From Paraburkholderia sabiae (GTDB lineage Bacteria > Pseudomonadota > Gammaproteobacteria > Burkholderiales > Burkholderiaceae), in NCBI RefSeq assembly GCF_030412785.1, contig NZ_CP125296.1:1240001-1304000 (forward strand): 64,000 nucleotides of DNA. Reading direction: 5' to 3'. This document shows positions 27,605 to 36,718 of this stretch, one piece after another. Both the position numbers and the translations under genes were made by a program. Below the pieces are notes generated by a model that made no database searches, was not told the origin of the DNA, and saw nothing but the letters and a program-made list of their open reading frames with translations. Position 1 is the stretch's first letter. Every line of letters begins with the position of its first letter.

Positions 27605-28978
27605 ATGAATCTGGGACACACCATGCCGATGTCGCGTCGTTCTCTTCTTGCCGCGGGAGCATTACTGCTGCCGGCAAGAAGTTTCGGCAGGGCAAGCCCG
27701 ACACAAGCCCTTGCTCCGGAAGGCGAAACCGTTGATGTTGTTGTCATCGGCGCTGGCGCCGCCGGGCTGGCCGCCGCCCGCACACTCGCCGACGCTGGCC
27801 GTTCGGTGATTGTCCTGGAGGCACGCGAGCGGATCGGGGGTCGCATGTTCACCGATACCCGGTCCATGAGCCGGCCGATCGAACTTGGGGCGGAGCTGAT
27901 TCACGGCACCGCAGGGACGAACAGTCTGTGGTCCATCGTCAGATCGAAAAAGATCAGGACCGCGCGGTTAACGACAACCGTCGTCCGTCTTGCCGGGAAG
28001 TCGACATTCGTCGACAGTCATGACGCCGCGCTCTACGCGTTTCCGAAAGGCCGGCCGCCCAGACCCGCCAGCTTCAGGCCAGCCAGCCGGAACGAAACCG
28101 CTGAGGCCTATCTCACGCGTCTGGGCCTCCTTCCGGATAACCGTCCACTGGCGTTGTTCTATGAGACGCTCGACGGAGACAACTTCCCGAACATGGCGGC
28201 GAGCGGGATTGAACCGGTGGTCAGGGCGCTGTGGACAGATCCCGTCGCGATCACGCAGGACGACGACGCCGACTATCGTGTGCCGGACGGCTATGTGCAG
28301 GTTCTTCGTCCGCTGGCCGAAGGTCTGCGGATTGTGCTTGAGACAGTGGTGACGCGTATTGAGGATCGGGGCAAAGCGGTCGTCGTTCGTGCACGCAGCG
28401 GTGCGGACACGCTGTCGGTTTCCGCAAGGCACTGCGTGGTCGCCGTACCGGCGTCCGTGCTTCTGCATGGCGACATCGAGTTTTCGCCTCCATTGCCGGC
28501 ATCCAGGATCGACGCGTTGAAGGCGGGCGAGATGCTACCCGTCGCGAAGCTCGTCATGGAATTCAACAGGCCCGTGCTTCCTGGTGGCGCGGACGGGGTC
28601 GCCGATTTTTCCCGAAATCCGTCTTACTACTGGAATGCATCGAAGGGCGCCCGTGCGTTCAACGGTCAGATTGTTGTCGGCTGGGCGACGGGCGAACCTG
28701 CGCGGGAACTGCTGGCCATGCCCGAAAGCGCGCGTTTCGGGACGATGCTTGCTGCCGTCCGAAGCATTGCCGGCCAGGCAGACCTCGGGTTCAGCGCCGC
28801 CAGGATGCACGACTGGACGCGCGATCCCTATGCGGCTGGGGCCTATGGCGCGTGGCCCGACGGGAATGCTGTCCTGAAGCGGACCGGCCGAATTCATTGG
28901 GTCGGCACGATCATGTCAACGGTCGACACGGCCTGCGACTCGGGAAGAGCGGCAGCTCACCAGATACTTGCCCGTTAG
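27605..28978 (+). CDS. Tat-exported flavin amine oxidase
   Basis: 457 residues; ATG 27623 or 27629 are alternative starts. A twin-arginine signal (MSRRSLLAAGALLLP) is followed by the FAD dinucleotide fold VVVIGAGAAGLAAARTLADA and IVLEARERIGGRMFT, the standard monoamine-oxidase signature. The C-terminal FAD-contact region is present (RIHWVGTIMSTVDTACDSG). Such enzymes oxidise primary or polyamines to aldehydes, H2O2 and ammonia; the folded, flavin-loaded enzyme is exported to the periplasm. The gene for a BPL_N protein follows after 71 bases and is probably in the same operon. Confidence 0.9.
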   Translation: MNLGHTMPMSRRSLLAAGALLLPARSFGRASPTQALAPEGETVDVVVIGAGAAGLAAARTLADAGRSVIVLEARERIGGRMFTDTRSMSRPIELGAELIHGTAGTNSLWSIVRSKKIRTARLTTTVVRLAGKSTFVDSHDAALYAFPKGRPPRPASFRPASRNETAEAYLTRLGLLPDNRPLALFYETLDGDNFPNMAASGIEPVVRALWTDPVAITQDDDADYRVPDGYVQVLRPLAEGLRIVLETVVTRIEDRGKAVVVRARSGADTLSVSARHCVVAVPASVLLHGDIEFSPPLPASRIDALKAGEMLPVAKLVMEFNRPVLPGGADGVADFSRNPSYYWNASKGARAFNGQIVVGWATGEPARELLAMPESARFGTMLAAVRSIAGQADLGFSAARMHDWTRDPYAAGAYGAWPDGNAVLKRTGRIHWVGTIMSTVDTACDSGRAAAHQILAR

Positions 28979-29049
28979 GATCGACCCGGTCAATGCGCCT
29001 TGCCCTGGACGGGAAGGATGCATGTGAATTTGAGGAGGCTTTTCAGAAA

Positions 29050-29814
29050 ATGCGATCCAGAGATTTCGTCCTTCTAATGGTTTCGCTCGTCACTTCCTCA
29101 CTGGTTCATGCCGCTGGAACGCGCGAGGTAACGCGTGAGCCCGCGAGTCGTCCCGTTGCGCTGGTCTATCGTGGACCTGCGGCGTGCGATGGCTGTCCTG
29201 GTGCGATAGCGGAGGTTCTCGCGCGCTCACCCTGGCGGTTTCGCGTGATCTACGTTGGCCCCGCCGAGAAGCTGAAAATCAGCCCGGCAGCCCTGTCTCA
29301 TGCCGCCCTGTACGTCCAGCCTGGTGGCGGGCAGGATATCGATGGCGCGGCGGCCAGCATCGGCAAGAATTCGATCGACGCGGTGCGGCAGTATGTGTTC
29401 AATGGAGGCCGGTATCTCGGCATCTGCATGGGTGCCTACCTGGCCGGCGAGCAGGGGTTCGGGCTCGTCCATGGCGAGATCGCGTCAGAGGTCGACCGGC
29501 CCGGCTCGACGATTCACAGTATCGCGGACACGATCGCGCCTGTGATATGGCGCGGCAAAAGGCGATGGATGTATTTCCAGGACGGAGCGGCACTGCCCGC
29601 CGCACAGGCCGCGTCGGGAGGCGCTGTTCTGGCGACCTATCCGAATAACGATATCGCAGCTGCCGTCTACCGCTATGGCAGCGGGCGTATAGGACTCGTG
29701 GGGCCTCATCCTGAAGCCGATCGTAGCTGGTATGGCGAGCATCAGCTCAGGAATCCGGAGCGCAGTTCTGCGGACATGGCGTTTGATCTGATCGACGCCA
29801 CGATGAAGCAGTAG
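29050..29814 (+). CDS. exported BPL_N (glutamine-amidotransferase-like) protein
   Basis: 254 residues from ATG 29050 (GAGGAGG about 12 bases upstream); the longer frame has no signal peptide. It begins with a signal sequence (MRSRDFVLLMVSLVTSSLVH, cut after AA). The rest is a class-I amidotransferase-like fold: VQPGGGQDI, a nucleophile-elbow Cys in YLGICMGAYLA, and GPHPEAD near the C-terminus. This is the BPL_N family, related to the N-terminal region of eukaryotic biotin ligase, with no settled function in bacteria. It may work with the periplasmic amine oxidase upstream. Confidence 0.82.
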   Translation: MRSRDFVLLMVSLVTSSLVHAAGTREVTREPASRPVALVYRGPAACDGCPGAIAEVLARSPWRFRVIYVGPAEKLKISPAALSHAALYVQPGGGQDIDGAAASIGKNSIDAVRQYVFNGGRYLGICMGAYLAGEQGFGLVHGEIASEVDRPGSTIHSIADTIAPVIWRGKRRWMYFQDGAALPAAQAASGGAVLATYPNNDIAAAVYRYGSGRIGLVGPHPEADRSWYGEHQLRNPERSSADMAFDLIDATMKQ

Positions 29815-30276
29815 CGGGACTTTCGATACTCGACGCTCGACACTCAGCGACGTGCGCGCGGCTTGCGCTGGATGAGGCGACAGCCCTGACATCGCCAGGC
29901 GGGTCGATGCAGATCCGCTGTGAACGGGAAGCGCGCTGGCAGGCGCGCGGTGATCATGAACGTCGAGAGCGGTTGTTAAACGCTCCCACCCTCCATCCGT
30001 CCTTCGCAGATCCTCAAGAAAAGATTCATCCGTCACAAATATGCTCGACGGTTTCTGGGCAATGTCTCTTCGTTCATGGACGGGAGACCTTGACGCAACC
30101 GGCATCACCGACGCCGCCCTGGTGCCGTCATCGGCACGACAGTTACGTACCCCGGAAGACGAAGCGGGCGGCCGAAGCACACAGCCAGCCTGTCTCATGA
30201 CGCGACGCGACGGCGGTCACACGTCAATGACGTGTCGCGCAGGGGCGGGCCGTACCAACCAAACTGGATGAACCTG
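29815..30276. other. intergenic, no gene recognised
   Basis: Leader region of the response regulator. Short frames on both strands have no recognisable products or start signals. Confidence 0.45.
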
Positions 30277-31024
30277 ATGGAGAAAACCGTAATTCATGTT
30301 CTGGTTGTAGACGAGGACAGGGAGCATTGCGAGATGGTGCGCAATTTCCTTCAGGATAACGGGTTGCGGGTTTCAGTCGCGCACGACATGTCCCGTGTGG
30401 GAGAACTGCACGACGCGCTATGCCCCTCCATAATCGTGCTCGACATGATGTTACGACGCCTGCATGGTCTCGCCGCGCTCGGGCAACTGCGTGCGACGCG
30501 CGATCATGTTCCGGTGATCATGCTCAATGCGCGCGACGAGGCAAACGATCGCATTGCTGCCTTCCAGCTGGGCGCAGACGACTGTGTCGGCAGGCCGTTT
30601 TTTTCCGCAGGAACTCGTGGCCAGAATTCACGCCGTCATCGAACGTGCCGGACCGCGCGTGAATGCGTTCCCACGGTCGATCGTGGTGCCCCGGCGCGAG
30701 CTCGTGTTCGGCACCTTCCGTCTGGACCTGACGGCACGGGTACTCTTTCTCGATGGGGCGCCCGTCAGGATCAACGAACGGGAGTTCTCGCTGCTGGAGA
30801 TCTTCGCGCACTATCCGCTGCAGGAGCTGTCGCGCGCCCGGATTCTCGTGCTGATGTACGGGATAGGCACACCCGTTCTTGAACGAAGCATCGATGTGCC
30901 TGTCTGGCGCCTGCGTCAGGTGCTGGCGGCCGATCCGTCAGCGTCGCACTATATCCAGACCGTGCGAGGCATTGGCTACATGTTTGTTCCCGCCGTCCCC
31001 GCGTCGCGTGAACACGCGCCTTGA
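30277..31024 (+). pseudogene. OmpR-family response regulator split by a frameshift in a T7 run
   Basis: ATG 30277 starts a receiver domain (MEKTVIHVLVVDEDREHCEM) with acceptor Asp56 in IIVLDMML. The frame is lost in a run of seven T at 30598-30604; with six T it continues GRPFFPQELVARIHAVIERA. The second frame then gives an intact winged-helix domain (VRINEREFSLLEI, SRARILVLMYG, YIQTVRGIGYMFVP). Two conserved receiver residues are also replaced: Thr by Asn in VIMLNAR and Lys by Arg in GRPF. No sensor kinase is adjacent. Homopolymer length change, sequencing error or slippage-dependent expression are all possible. Confidence 0.88.
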
Positions 31025-31175
31025 CGCGACGGACACGCGCCGGGTCACCTCCGTGAACACGGTCGGGCGCACCGGATAATGCCGGCTTCGGCTTTTACGA
31101 TCTCCTGAACGTCAGGCTGGTGAGGGAGGGTGAAGGGCTTCCTGTGACTGCTCCGATGACGTTCCGTGCGTACGG

Positions 31176-32225
31176 TCAACCGGCAGACGGATCTTCATGT
31201 GGTGGCTGGGACTGTGTGACGCTGACTGACGGGGTCGGTGCGCCTGCGGATAGCCATGCGCTGTAGTGGACCGCGCGCCGGATCTGGGCTTCGACCGAGG
31301 CCAGCAGTTCGCCGCGCAGACGGCGCGTGCGTCCGCGGCCGTTGCGATCTGGCTGCGTGCTTCGTTTCCGGTTATGGGGCAGGCCCAGCAGCAGCCAGCC
31401 ATTCCACGCGGTCACGCGCCCGCATTCGCGGGACAGCGCGACATAGTCCGCCTTGACCCTGCGCTTGCGAAGCATGTACCGCCAATGCGAGTAGATGTGC
31501 GCGTGATTGGATACGAGCAGGGCGTTCGATGCGCCCATCTCGTGAGCAAGCGATTGCGCCAGGTAGACGATGAACGGCTTGGGGCGCAGCCCGTGCCATT
31601 GCCGGGTCAGGGCGCGGAACAGTTCGCGTCCGTTGACCGCCGTGTCGGGACCCTGCACGCAGCCGATCAGAAGCCTCGGTCTGGACACCTTTCCTGCGAG
31701 TCGTCCGACCGAGAAGGTGCACGAAACCAGGCGCGCGCCCGCTGCGTCGCGGATGCACAGCGACCAGTCCCCCTCCTCGTGAAAGCGGTCCAACGACTCC
31801 ACCAGCAGTGACCACGTCTGGCCGCTTGCCGCGAACGAAGCAAGCAGTGCGGATCCATACGTTGTCATCGCGTGCGCGATTCGCGGCGCCAGTCGCCATG
31901 TGAAGTACTGGTGGTCAAGGCTGATCCGCAGTCTGTCTTCAGCGGCAAAGGCGCTGTGCATGAACGGCCTGTGGATCCGCTCAAGATTGCAGGCATGCCA
32001 TTGCATGGACGCGCGTGACGACGGTGCGGCGTAGCTGCTCAGCCAGACTGTCGTTGATTTCCACCATAACATCGAGCGCAACAGAAACCTGAGGCGCCGC
32101 CAGCGATGGAAGAGATCCGATCCCGGATAAGCGTCGCCCGCACAGTGCCACACCAGACGCAGGTTGCGCATGAACGCGTGAAGCCCCTTGAGAGGGTCCT
32201 TGAAGATAAGGTCGCCCGATTGCAT
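31176..32225 (-). CDS. VirK/YbjX (DUF535) family protein
   Basis: 349 residues from ATG 32225, with GGGGGA nine bases upstream; an upstream in-frame start is less supported. The protein shows DUF535 landmarks: SDLFHRWRRLRFLLRSMLWW near the start, LRISLDHQYFTWRLAPRIAH in the middle, LLIGCVQG, GLRPKPFIVYLAQSLAHEMG, LLVSNHAHIYSHWRY and a final RGELLASVEAQIRRA. Family members affect envelope stress, antimicrobial peptide resistance or virulence export in enterics; the biochemical role is unknown. It is cytosolic and appears complete. Confidence 0.88.
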   Translation of the reverse strand: MQSGDLIFKDPLKGLHAFMRNLRLVWHCAGDAYPGSDLFHRWRRLRFLLRSMLWWKSTTVWLSSYAAPSSRASMQWHACNLERIHRPFMHSAFAAEDRLRISLDHQYFTWRLAPRIAHAMTTYGSALLASFAASGQTWSLLVESLDRFHEEGDWSLCIRDAAGARLVSCTFSVGRLAGKVSRPRLLIGCVQGPDTAVNGRELFRALTRQWHGLRPKPFIVYLAQSLAHEMGASNALLVSNHAHIYSHWRYMLRKRRVKADYVALSRECGRVTAWNGWLLLGLPHNRKRSTQPDRNGRGRTRRLRGELLASVEAQIRRAVHYSAWLSAGAPTPSVSVTQSQPPHEDPSAG

Positions 32226-32984
32226 GTGAGATATCCCCCAGAACGCTGAAACCCGAACGTTGCCCGCCATACTGCGAGCCAGACGTCAGGGTTCGTTCCA
32301 GATCTCGTTGAGCCATCTTGAAGACGCGGATTTCCGGCCCCGGCTGCGCGCGTTGCAACCGTTCTGAAGCCGACCTTCGAACCCGGTGGCATCAGGCCAT
32401 GTCGCTGCGAACCAAGATCACTTCTCCATCAAGATCGAACCGTTTCTTGACGTGATCTTCGTCATCTTCACCTACCGTCTGCCGATCGGTCGCCAGCGAC
32501 ACGTTGCGCCGTCGCGGGGAGTCCGCGACAACGCAACGCTCGCGACATGAACCGGCCGGACCCATGCATCGGGGAGGGCGGCCGCAATGTGTCGGACGCG
32601 CGTCGTCCTGGACGTGCGACATGAAGGGTACGCCAGCAACGGGTGAATTAACGGGCCAATGCCCTGCATGCCTGTCTTGCCGTCACACCTGATGCAGGCA
32701 ACCGTACGGGCGTTGCGGCAAGCGCTGGCGCAGTGCCGACGCCCATCACTGCCCGGGGCGCGACGCACGGATACCTGTGATGTCGCGATACAACGGGTGT
32801 CCGACCCATTGCTGCCACTGCGGGTACGCCCCGGTGGCCGCATCGCTCACGGCGCGCGCGGGCTGCGCGATCCAATCCTGAACGGAGGCACAAACGCGAA
32901 AGGAGCTGTTTTCTCTCAAATACGGAATACGAATCACTATTGTTCGCATTATTTCAATACAGTCGCACGCTACCCGACACATAC
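32226..32984. other. intergenic between VirK and the siderophore receptor
   Basis: 760 bases with no confident gene. A short acidic reverse frame ending at 32392 (QTVGEDDEDHVKKRFDLDGE) lacks a ribosome-binding site. The last 70 bases are strongly AT-rich and form the receptor promoter. Confidence 0.45.
32926..32950 (+). promoter_or_regulatory. dyad upstream of the TonB receptor, possible iron-regulatory site
   Basis: AATACGAA (32926-32933) and TTCGCATT (32943-32950) form an inverted repeat with one mismatch around nine bases, 35 bases before the receptor start. A Fur site is expected for such genes, but this sequence matches the canonical Fur box only weakly. Confidence 0.3.
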
Positions 32985-35198
32985 ATGACAGAACTACGAC
33001 CGCCCAAACGCCGCAATCTCCCGCGCGCACGACGCCCCGCGCCACGCCGCCTCCCGGCATTCGCGCTACTGCCGCTGCGTGCAGCCCTCCTTTTCAGTGG
33101 CGGCGTCGCGCTGTCGCTCTCAGCGCCAGGTGCGTGGGCGCAGTCCGATGCGGACACATCCCGCCCGACCACCGACAGTGCACTGCCGCCGGTGAGCGTC
33201 AAGGCGAGACGGGATCCGGCGACCGATGCGGTGGTCATCAGCGCTGGCGCGCTCGGGGCGCGAAAGCAGGTCGACACGCCATTCTCGACCAACGTCAAGA
33301 CGAGCGAGGACGCGAAAGACCTGATGGCGCAAAGCGCGAATGATCTGTTCCGGTACGATCCGTCAGTCGCCGTCGTGGGCGAAAACGCGACCGCGGAAAA
33401 CTCTGCGTTCAGCGTGCGTGGCATGCAGATCGACATGCTCAACGGCGTGAAGGTCGACGGTCAGAGTTTCCCGTCGTGGGACACCGATCTTCCTCTGGAG
33501 CCGTTCGAACAGGTGCAGCTGCTCAAGGGGCTGTCCGGCTTCATGTATGGCTTCGGCGCGCCCGGTGGCATCGTCAACTATGTGCTCAAGCGTCCGACGG
33601 ACACGCCGTACCGCAGCGTTTCACTCGGTTATCAGTCGGCGGGCGTGTTCAGCGAAAAGCTCGATGTGGGTGGCCGGTTCGGAAAGGACGACCGGTTCGG
33701 CTACCGGTTCAATCTTGTCAATGAAAACGGCAATACCGCTGAGGCCAACGGTCATTTGCGCCGGCAGGTGGCGTCCGTTGCGCTGGACTTTCACGTCACG
33801 CCCGATCTCACGTGGAGCCTGGATGCGTTCTATGCGAAACGCAAGACAAACGGGACGCTCTTCGGCATGTGGTTCGGGGAGGGCGTGAACATTCCGGACG
33901 CGAGCAGTATCACTCACGATCTGACGCAACCGCAGAACTGGTACAAGACGGAGATGGCGTCGGTTGGAACCGGGCTCGACTACCGGTTCACGCCCAACTG
34001 GCACGGGAGCCTGAAGTACCGCTTTGCGAAAGAGAACCGGTACAACCACGACAGCCGGCTCAATATCATCAACAATGCAGGCGATTACACCAACACGCTG
34101 TTCGCTGCACTGACCCGCTACTTCTACTCAAACGTCGACGCGATGGTGGAGGGCAAATTCCACACGGGCAGCATCGGGCACAACGTCGTGGTCGGCGCGG
34201 GCTACCAGACGCAGGTCAGCGAATACGACAACAGCACCGGCTGGAATGACGGCTTCAATCTCGGCTCGGGCAATCTGTATCGCAGCACGTTGCTGACCAA
34301 CGACGAGGTCAACATCGCGCAGAATCTGTATCGACAGTCCCTGATCACGCAGTCCGCGATTTATGCGAGCGACACGGTCCAGTTGACCTCGCGGCTTTCG
34401 GCGCTGCTCGGACTGCGCTATACGCAGTTCAGGCAGACCGTCTACAACACGGACACGACCGTGTCAGCCGGATACAGTGCGCATCCCGTCACGCCGACGA
34501 TTGCCGTGATGTTCAAGACCGATCCCTACTCGACGCTCTATGCGAGCTATGTCGAATCGTTGCAGGCGGGCGGGTCGGCGAGCAATACGAACGTGAACTT
34601 CCCGCAGAGCTACGGGCCGCTGAAGAGCAAACAGTACGAGGTGGGGTACAAGACCGATCATCGCACGTGGGGCGGCAGTCTGGCGCTGTTCCGCGTCGAT
34701 CAGGGCTATGAGTACACGAACACGCAGAACGCCTTCGTCCAGAGCGGCACGAAACGCTACACGGGGGTCGACGCCAGTGGCTGGTTGCAGGTCGCCGATG
34801 ACTGGCGGGTACTGGGCGGCGTCATGATGCTGAACGCGAAAGGCGTCGACATCGACGATGCGCTGGTTGACGGCAAGCGGGTGTTTGCAACGCCACGCCT
34901 CGTCGCCACCGGTCGCGTCGAATACAACCCGAAGTACCTCCGGCAACTCACGCTGGCGTTCGGTGGCAAGTACACGGGCAATATGGCCGTCGACGCGGCC
35001 AATACGAAGTTCATTCCCGCTTACACGACCTTCGATCTGAGCGGAAAGTACGAGACCCGTATCGCGGGCAAGGATGTCACGTTCCGCGCGGGCATCAACA
35101 ACCTGTTCAACCGTCAGTACTGGACGACGGCGTACGGCGTTTACGCGCTTCCGGGCGCGACGCGCACCGCGGTGGCAAGCGCAACGCTCCAGTTCTGA
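32985..35198 (+). CDS. TonB-dependent siderophore receptor
   Basis: 737 residues from ATG 32985 (MTELRPPKRRNLPRARRPAP), with a long, basic N-terminus before the hydrophobic signal (ALLLFSGGVALSLSAPGAWA region). A plug domain follows (SANDLFRYDPSVAVVGENA, FSVRGMQIDMLNGVKVDGQ, LLKGLSGFMYGFGAPGGIVN), then a 22-strand barrel ending in aromatic Phe (ATLQF). This is the FhuA/FpvA-like siderophore receptor layout. It imports ferric siderophores across the outer membrane using TonB energy. No siderophore synthesis or ABC genes are adjacent, so the ligand is unknown and may be a xenosiderophore. Confidence 0.95.
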   Translation: MTELRPPKRRNLPRARRPAPRRLPAFALLPLRAALLFSGGVALSLSAPGAWAQSDADTSRPTTDSALPPVSVKARRDPATDAVVISAGALGARKQVDTPFSTNVKTSEDAKDLMAQSANDLFRYDPSVAVVGENATAENSAFSVRGMQIDMLNGVKVDGQSFPSWDTDLPLEPFEQVQLLKGLSGFMYGFGAPGGIVNYVLKRPTDTPYRSVSLGYQSAGVFSEKLDVGGRFGKDDRFGYRFNLVNENGNTAEANGHLRRQVASVALDFHVTPDLTWSLDAFYAKRKTNGTLFGMWFGEGVNIPDASSITHDLTQPQNWYKTEMASVGTGLDYRFTPNWHGSLKYRFAKENRYNHDSRLNIINNAGDYTNTLFAALTRYFYSNVDAMVEGKFHTGSIGHNVVVGAGYQTQVSEYDNSTGWNDGFNLGSGNLYRSTLLTNDEVNIAQNLYRQSLITQSAIYASDTVQLTSRLSALLGLRYTQFRQTVYNTDTTVSAGYSAHPVTPTIAVMFKTDPYSTLYASYVESLQAGGSASNTNVNFPQSYGPLKSKQYEVGYKTDHRTWGGSLALFRVDQGYEYTNTQNAFVQSGTKRYTGVDASGWLQVADDWRVLGGVMMLNAKGVDIDDALVDGKRVFATPRLVATGRVEYNPKYLRQLTLAFGGKYTGNMAVDAANTKFIPAYTTFDLSGKYETRIAGKDVTFRAGINNLFNRQYWTTAYGVYALPGATRTAVASATLQF

Positions 35199-35238
35199 GC
35201 GCTGCGCGGCGCCGCTTTCTGTGAATCTGGACGCTTCT

Positions 35239-35270
35239 CACCCGGGCTATCAGCAGCGTTAGCCCGGGTG
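35239..35270 (+). terminator. hairpin after the TonB receptor
   Basis: CACCCGGGCT and AGCCCGGGTG form a perfect 10-bp inverted repeat with a 12-base loop, 40 bases past the receptor stop and 75 bases before the convergent SET gene's stop. It has no T-run on either strand but could act bidirectionally. Confidence 0.55.
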
Positions 35271-35345
35271 AACGGGCGTTCTGCATCTCGCGAATGTGAC
35301 CTTGCAGATGGCCAGCCAGTGCGCCGCATCGGCAGCGTTGCAGCT

Positions 35346-35816
35346 TCAACCGGCCGATTCGGTGCCTTCGCCAAGCATGGTTTGCCGACAGACGGATGCG
35401 CCGCAGTAGCACGCATACGATGAACGGATCGCTTCCGTCACCTCACCGTCGATCACGAGGCCGTAATCGATAAAAAGCTCGTCGCCTGGATTGATGGCAG
35501 CGACCGCATGGATGAACACGCGATCGCCAATTTCGATCGCCTCGCAGTTCGGCGAACACGCGTGGTTCAGAAAGCGGGCGCTGTTTCCACCACGACTGCC
35601 GTCAATGACACGGCCATCCGACAGACCGAAGACAAACGTGTGTCCCGCGTCTGAACGCTGGCGGGCCGCAGCGCGCCGCCAGCTGGTGACTTCGCCCTTA
35701 TACTCGATCAGCCGTTCGCCCGCGGCGATGGGCTTCAGCGCAAACAGTCCCTTGCCGTGCACAGCCGAGCGTCGTGCCGTCATGCGTCGCAATCGTTGGC
35801 CTGGTTCCTTCTTCAC
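35346..35816 (-). CDS. SET-domain protein-lysine methyltransferase
   Basis: 156 residues covering a minimal SET plus post-SET domain. SAVHGKGLFALKPIAAGE opens the fold. SARFLNHACSPNCEA has the NHxCxPN S-adenosylmethionine-binding motif (84-90), and GDELFIDYG (111-119) has the catalytic Tyr. CYCGASVCR supplies post-SET cysteines 136, 138 and 143 for zinc. Small bacterial SET enzymes methylate Lys on chromatin-like or other proteins. An HU gene lies 254 bases away on the other strand, so HU is a plausible but untested substrate. It is complete. Confidence 0.92.
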   Translation of the reverse strand: MKKEPGQRLRRMTARRSAVHGKGLFALKPIAAGERLIEYKGEVTSWRRAAARQRSDAGHTFVFGLSDGRVIDGSRGGNSARFLNHACSPNCEAIEIGDRVFIHAVAAINPGDELFIDYGLVIDGEVTEAIRSSYACYCGASVCRQTMLGEGTESAG

Positions 35817-36033
35817 GTCACGTCTCTGGCGTCCTGGTCGAGGTGCACAGCATATCGCTGCCGCTGTTCGCGTTCAACGCGTTTTGCACCGACGCCTCGC
35901 GGCTGGCCCACGCGCAGACCCGGCCACGACCGTGCCCACGTCGCCAGACATGACGCAATGCCAGGCGTTGCCTGCCGTCCAGCAAGGCTTTCGGGTTGCC
36001 TCGCACGGTGCAGATGGGTTAGGGTGAGCGTCC

Positions 36034-36056
36034 CGTCCGCACTGTACGGACGTTTT
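36034..36056 (+). promoter_or_regulatory. hairpin plus T4 in the HU leader
   Basis: CGTCCG-CACTGTA-CGGACG followed by TTTT lies 15 bases upstream of the HU start codon, just before its AAGGA ribosome-binding site. It may be a weak terminator/attenuator or control translation start. Confidence 0.35.
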
Positions 36057-36070
36057 ATCAAGGAATCTCC

Positions 36071-36349
36071 ATGAACAAGCAGGAACTCATCGACGCGGTC
36101 GCCTCCCGTACGGGCGACAGCAAGGCCAGCACGGGCGAAGCCATTGATGCGATTCTCGAGATCGTGACGGCCGCCGTCACGGGGGGCGACACAGTCCAGC
36201 TGATCGGCTTCGGATCGTTCTCGACGGGCGCGCGCGCAGAGCGCAGCGGGCGAAACCCGTCGACGGGGGAAACCATTACCATCCCGGCGGCAAAGACAGT
36301 CAAGTTCACCGCAGGCAAGGCGTTCAAGGACGCAGTGAACGCTGCCTGA
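36071..36349 (+). CDS. HU-family DNA-binding protein
   Basis: 92 residues, the standard HU size. [20 protein letters not shown] is the helical dimerisation part, [20 protein letters not shown] contains the GFGxF signature, and [20 protein letters not shown] is the beta arm with the minor-groove Pro. It bends and compacts DNA as a dimer. AAGGA lies seven bases before the start. It differs from the main hupB copy by an acidic-rich N-terminal helix, so it is probably an accessory paralogue. Confidence 0.95.
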   Translation: MNKQELIDAVASRTGDSKASTGEAIDAILEIVTAAVTGGDTVQLIGFGSFSTGARAERSGRNPSTGETITIPAAKTVKFTAGKAFKDAVNAA

Positions 36350-36718
36350 ACCCAACGTTCATGTTGTGTGGCCGGATCGTCTGGTGGTTTGCGGGAAGAG
36401 CATCGTTCTTTCGCTGACAGTTACCGGATCTGGCCTGCCAGCGGCGTTTGACTTTCATGCACACGCTGCGCAGGCAGGTCGGGATGATCTGTGCGCTTCA
36501 TGTGACCAGCGAAGCCGTACTCCGCGTTGCCCCGGCATTGATCGCACAGCATCGTCAGCTGTGCTGCACACGTCGTGTGCCAGCGTCTCGCTGGTGCCTG
36601 CGCCGGGCGGACCGGCCGCTATCTGAACGCCACATCCGCCTAGCGGAACGCGGGCCGAGCGAAACTGTGGCGTCTGATCCAGTACACCAGACGAATGACC
36701 AGCAGAGCAGTGCCGTCA
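36350..36718. other. intergenic, no gene recognised
   Basis: Convergent space between HU and the large secreted-protein gene. Forward frames here are Arg/Cys-rich shadows. No T-run terminator was seen. Confidence 0.45.

Noticed and set aside
32926..32950. Canonical Fur box upstream of the TonB receptor
   Set aside because: Only about 7 of 19 positions fit the consensus; kept as an unassigned dyad.
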